From Sipunculus nudus (taxonomy: Eukaryota > Annelida > Sipuncula > Golfingiida > Sipunculidae): a stretch of DNA of 64,000 nt. Within the stretch, counting starts at the first letter, position 1. Each line of letters begins with the position of its first letter. The stretch lies in NCBI GenBank assembly GCA_026874595.1, contig CM049311.1:47805676-47869675 (forward strand), given 5' to 3'. Made by a program: the position numbers and the translations under genes. Below, one piece after another: positions 60,484 to 64,000 of the stretch. The notes beneath the pieces are model-generated. The model was given only the letters and a program-made list of their open reading frames with translations, was not told where the DNA came from and searched no databases.

Positions 60484-62510
60484 TTCTAGGACTAGGATTT
60501 AGTTTTTTAAGTCATTAGACAGACACGGTTGAGGTGATCTGGGATCACCGCTCCGGTTGTCTCTTTAGACTATAAATTTTGAAGAGCCGATAGACGTGAT
60601 GCCATCCCAGCCAAGCCAGCGAGAGCCGAGAGACCGCCAACGATTTACCCGTACCGGTGTCCTGAGGAAAGCCACAACACCCAAAATCCACAGAGTCAGA
60701 AGCAGCATGCATTCCCTCTACCGATCCCAGCAGCGGCGACCCAGCCAATCTAGGACTAGGATCTAGTTTTTAAAGTCATTAGACAGACACGGTTGAGGTG
60801 ATCTAGGAACACCGGCCCGGTTGTCTCTTTAGACTATAAATTTCGAGGAGCCAATAGACGTGATGCCAACCAAGCCAAGCCAGCGGGAGCCGAGAGACCG
60901 CCAACGTTTTACCCCTACCGGTGACCTACGGAAAGCCACAGCACCCACACACACAAAGGCAGAAGCAGCATGCATTCCCTCCACCGATCCCAGCAGCCGA
61001 GACCAAGCCATGCCAATCGAGAGCTGAACCCGATCAAGAAAAAGACAGACCTTTGAGACGAATGCCATTTTATACTATCAAGTCTAGGAATTAGTTTTTA
61101 ATCATTAGACAGACACGGTTGAGGTGATCTGAGATCACCGCTCAGGTTTTCTCTTTAGACTATAACATTTGGATGAGCCGACATCCATGATGCCCCCAAG
61201 CCAAGCCAGTGGGAGCCAAGAGAGGTCACCATATTCGCACCGAGGACCCATTTTATACTATCTAGGCTAATATCTGGTTTTTAAAGTCATTGGACAGACA
61301 CGGTTGAGGTGATCTGGGATCACCGCCCCGGTTGTAACTTTAGACTATGAATTTTGAGGAGCCGAAAGACGCGATGTCAACCCAGCGAGAGCCGAGAGAC
61401 CGCCAACGTTTCATCCGCACCGGTGACCTGAGGAAAGCTACATCACCAACACCTACAAAGCCAGAAGCAGTATGCATTCCCTCCACCAATCCCAGCAGCG
61501 GAGACCCAGCCAATCTAGGACTAGGATCTAGTTTTTAAAGTCATTAGACAGACACGGTTGAGGTGATCTAGGAACACCGGCCCGGTTGTCTCTTTAGACT
61601 ATAAATTTCGAGGAGCCAATAGACGTGATGCCAACCAAGCCAAGCCAGCGGGAGCCGAGAGACCGCCAACGTTTTACCCCTACCGGTGACCTACGGAAAG
61701 CCACAGCACCCACACACACAAAGGCAGAAGCAGCATGCATTCCCTCCACCGATCCCAGCAGCCGAGACCAAGCCATGCCAATCGAGAGCTGAACCCGATC
61801 AAGAAAAAGACAGAGCTTTGAGACGAATGCCATTTTATACTATCAAGTCTAGGAATTAGTTTTTAATCATTAGACAGACACGGTTGAGGTGATCTGAGAT
61901 CACCGCTCAGGTTTTCTCTTTAGACTATAACATTTGGATGAGCCGACATCCATGATGCCCCCAAGCCAAGCCAGTGGGAGCCAAGAGAGGTCACCATATT
62001 CGCACCGAGGACCCATTTTATACTATCTAGGCTAATATCTGGTTTTTAAAGTCATTGGACAGACACGGTTGAGGTGATCTGGGATCACCGCCCCGGTTGT
62101 AACTTTAGACTATGAATTTTGAGGAGCCGAAAGACGCGATGTCAACCCAGCGAGAGCCGAGAGACCGCCAACGTTTCATCCGCACCGGTGACCTGAGGAA
62201 AGCTACATCACCAACACCTACAAAGCCAGAAGCAGTATGCATTCCCTCCACCAATCCCAGCAACGGAGACAAAGCCATACCAAATGAGAGCCGAACCCAA
62301 TCAACAAACGACAGAGCTTTGAGACGAAAGCAATTTTATACTTGCAGTTTCTGCCATTTAGACAACGTTAGCAAGTATTTTCTTAACATGCTAATATTAT
62401 CTAGCTAGATCTAATTTTTAAAATCATTAGACGGACACGGTTTAGATGATCAGAGATCATCGTCCCGGTTGTCCCTTTAGACTATGAATTTTGAGGAGCC
62501 GATAGACGCG
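60484..62510 (+). repeat. Higher-order tandem repeat (three unit types, 765 bp super-period)
   Basis: Each unit begins TCTAGG/ATCTAG followed by GTCATTAGACAGACACGG, then GAGGTGATCT(G/A)GGATCACCG. Starts lie at about 60486, 60750, 61081, 61262, 61515, 61846, 62027 and 62400. The three-unit block 60750-61514 is repeated at 61515-62279 almost base for base; a C/G difference is seen at about 61047 versus 61812. Many units keep a common plus-strand frame reading NFEEP ... REPRDRQRF ... RTGDLRKAT. The family is unknown to me. Confidence 0.9.
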
Positions 62511-62513
62511 ATG

Positions 62514-62825
62514 CTATGACCAAGCCAAGCCTTCAGGAGCCGAGAGACCGCCAACCCCAGAACCCGCACCGGCGACCTTGGGAAAGCTACAGCACCCACA
62601 CCCGCAGAAGCACGACTGTGAAGTTCGACGGACGTCCGAGGTCCATTTTTCGTGAAAATGCTCCGTGAATGCCTGCTCTTCCTCCGCTTTAAGCCGAAAA
62701 CATATTTCCCTGACCAGCCTTCTGTTCACCGCTTTGCAGTGTATTTCGCTGATCATCGCTGCCCTCAAGGCTTCGTCAAGATCATGTATATCAAACGGTG
62801 CCAATACACGCTTTCTAATAGACAA
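62514..62825 (-). other. Unrecognised open frame partly outside the tandem repeat
   Basis: The minus-strand frame from 62825 to about 62640 encodes a charged, helical-looking segment (DLDEALRAAMISEIHCKAVN and RLVREICFRLKAEEEQAF). After that it enters repeat sequence. The first 60 or so residues look more protein-like than other frames in this region, so it may be an exon fragment captured by a repeat. No family is recognised. Confidence 0.2.
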
Positions 62826-62884
62826 ATTTCACTATTAATAATACTAATAATGCGACTATTATTCTTTTTTTAAAAATCTGCTTG

Positions 62885-64000
62885 ATATAAAAAATGTTAT
62901 AAAATTTTAAATACGCTAAACAACCCATCAAGTTTGGTATCAACGGAAAGTACTTTTCACAGGTAGTCACATGGTATGAATTTTAGAGTGGCACAAGTGA
63001 GCGTTTTAGAGAAGTCAAATACGACTTTTATTCAATTTTATTTTAATTTAGCGTGAATTTTAAAGTGTTATAAAATTTTAATTACGCTAAACAACCCATT
63101 AAGTATGGTATCAACGGAAAGTACTTTTTACTGGTAGTCACATGGTATGAAATTTAGAGTGGCACAAGTAAGCGTTTTAGAGCAGTCAAATACGACTTTT
63201 ATTTAATTTTATTTTAATTTAGCGTGAATTTTAAAGTGATATAAAATTTTAATTACGCTAAACAACCCATCAAGTTTGGTATCAACGGAAAGTACTTTTA
63301 ACAGGTAGTCACATGGTATGAATTTTAGAGTGGCACAAGTAAGCGTTTTAGAGCAGTCAAGTACGACTTTTATTCAAATGTTTTAATTTAGCGTGAATTT
63401 TAAAGTATTATACATCTTTAAATACGCTAAACAACCCATCAAGTTTGGTATCAACGGAAAGGACTTTTTACTGGTATTCACATGGTATGAATTTTAGAGT
63501 GGCACAAGTGTGCGTTTTAGAGCAGTCAGATACGACTATTATTCATTTTTTTTTAAATTTAGCGTGAATTTTAAAGTGTTATTAATCTTTAAATACGCTA
63601 AACAGCCCATCACGTTTGATATAAACGGAAAGAACTTTTTACTGGTAGTCACATGGTATGAATTTTAGAGTGGCACAAGTGAGCGTTTTAGAGCAGTCAA
63701 ATACGACTATTATTCAATTTTATTTTAATTTAGCGTGAATTTTAAAGTGTTATAAAATTTTAATTACGCTAAACAACCCATCAAGTTTGGTATCAACGGA
63801 AAGTACTTTTTACTAGTATTCACATGGTATGAATTTTAGAGTGGCACAAGTGAGCGTTTTAGAGCAGTCAAGTACGACTATTATTAATTTTTTTCTAATT
63901 TAGCGTGAATTTTTAAGTGATATAAAATTTTAATTACGCTAAACAACCCATCAAGTTTGGTATCAACGGAAAGAACTTTTCACTGGTAGTCTTATGGTAT
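62885..64000 (+). repeat. Satellite DNA, 170-171 bp monomer
   Basis: The word TACGCTAAAC recurs at 62912, 63083, 63254, 63423, 63594, 63765 and 63935, giving steps of 171, 171, 169, 171, 171 and 170. Monomers share TCAACGGAAAG, TAGTCACATGGTATGAATTT, AGAGTGGCACAAGT and TTTAGCGTGAATTTTAAAGT. They are about 90-95% alike by eye. The array is cut by the window's right edge. Confidence 0.95.

Overview
The window is nuclear DNA of an animal, most likely a marine lophotrochozoan (mollusc- or brachiopod-like). The grounds are GT-AG introns, very long (TA)n, (TG)n and (CT)n microsatellites, tRNA-derived SINEs, a decayed non-LTR retrotransposon and several short repeats of a kind I associate with molluscs and their relatives. 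The species call is inference. No bacterial genes, CRISPR arrays or rRNA genes are visible.

Layout. Positions 1 to about 41,500 hold no convincing host coding exon. This stretch contains microsatellites, short repeats, MITE-like elements and a 4.2 kb inverted-repeat element with a TA duplication (29482-33706) that carries a broken gene. It also holds a tandem array of about 300 bp repeats (24905-26480) and a LINE 3' fragment (39290-40041). A few better-balanced, repeat-poor stretches (about 8110-8420, 15590-15900, 18035-18500, 38650-38930) look like possible regulatory DNA.

Positions 41570-51961 hold one clear plus-strand gene. It has four coding exons joined by three introns, all phase 1, and the spliced frame stays open for 1,576 residues. 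The protein would have a putative N-myristoylation start with a polybasic stretch, an unrecognised module, a 12-quintet pentapeptide-repeat solenoid, a low-complexity linker, an NB-ARC-type STAND ATPase with clear Walker A and B motifs, and a C-terminal TPR-like helical region. This is an NLR-like or signal-hub ATPase with an unusual domain order and is the best candidate here for an undescribed system. Its exons 2 and 3 are symmetric, so either could be skipped without a frameshift.

Positions 52,000-64,000 are again non-genic. They hold two reverse-strand SINE copies, a long inverted repeat pair (55639-56190), a higher-order tandem repeat with a nearly exact 765 bp duplication (60484-62510), and a 170-171 bp satellite that runs off the right edge (from about 62885).
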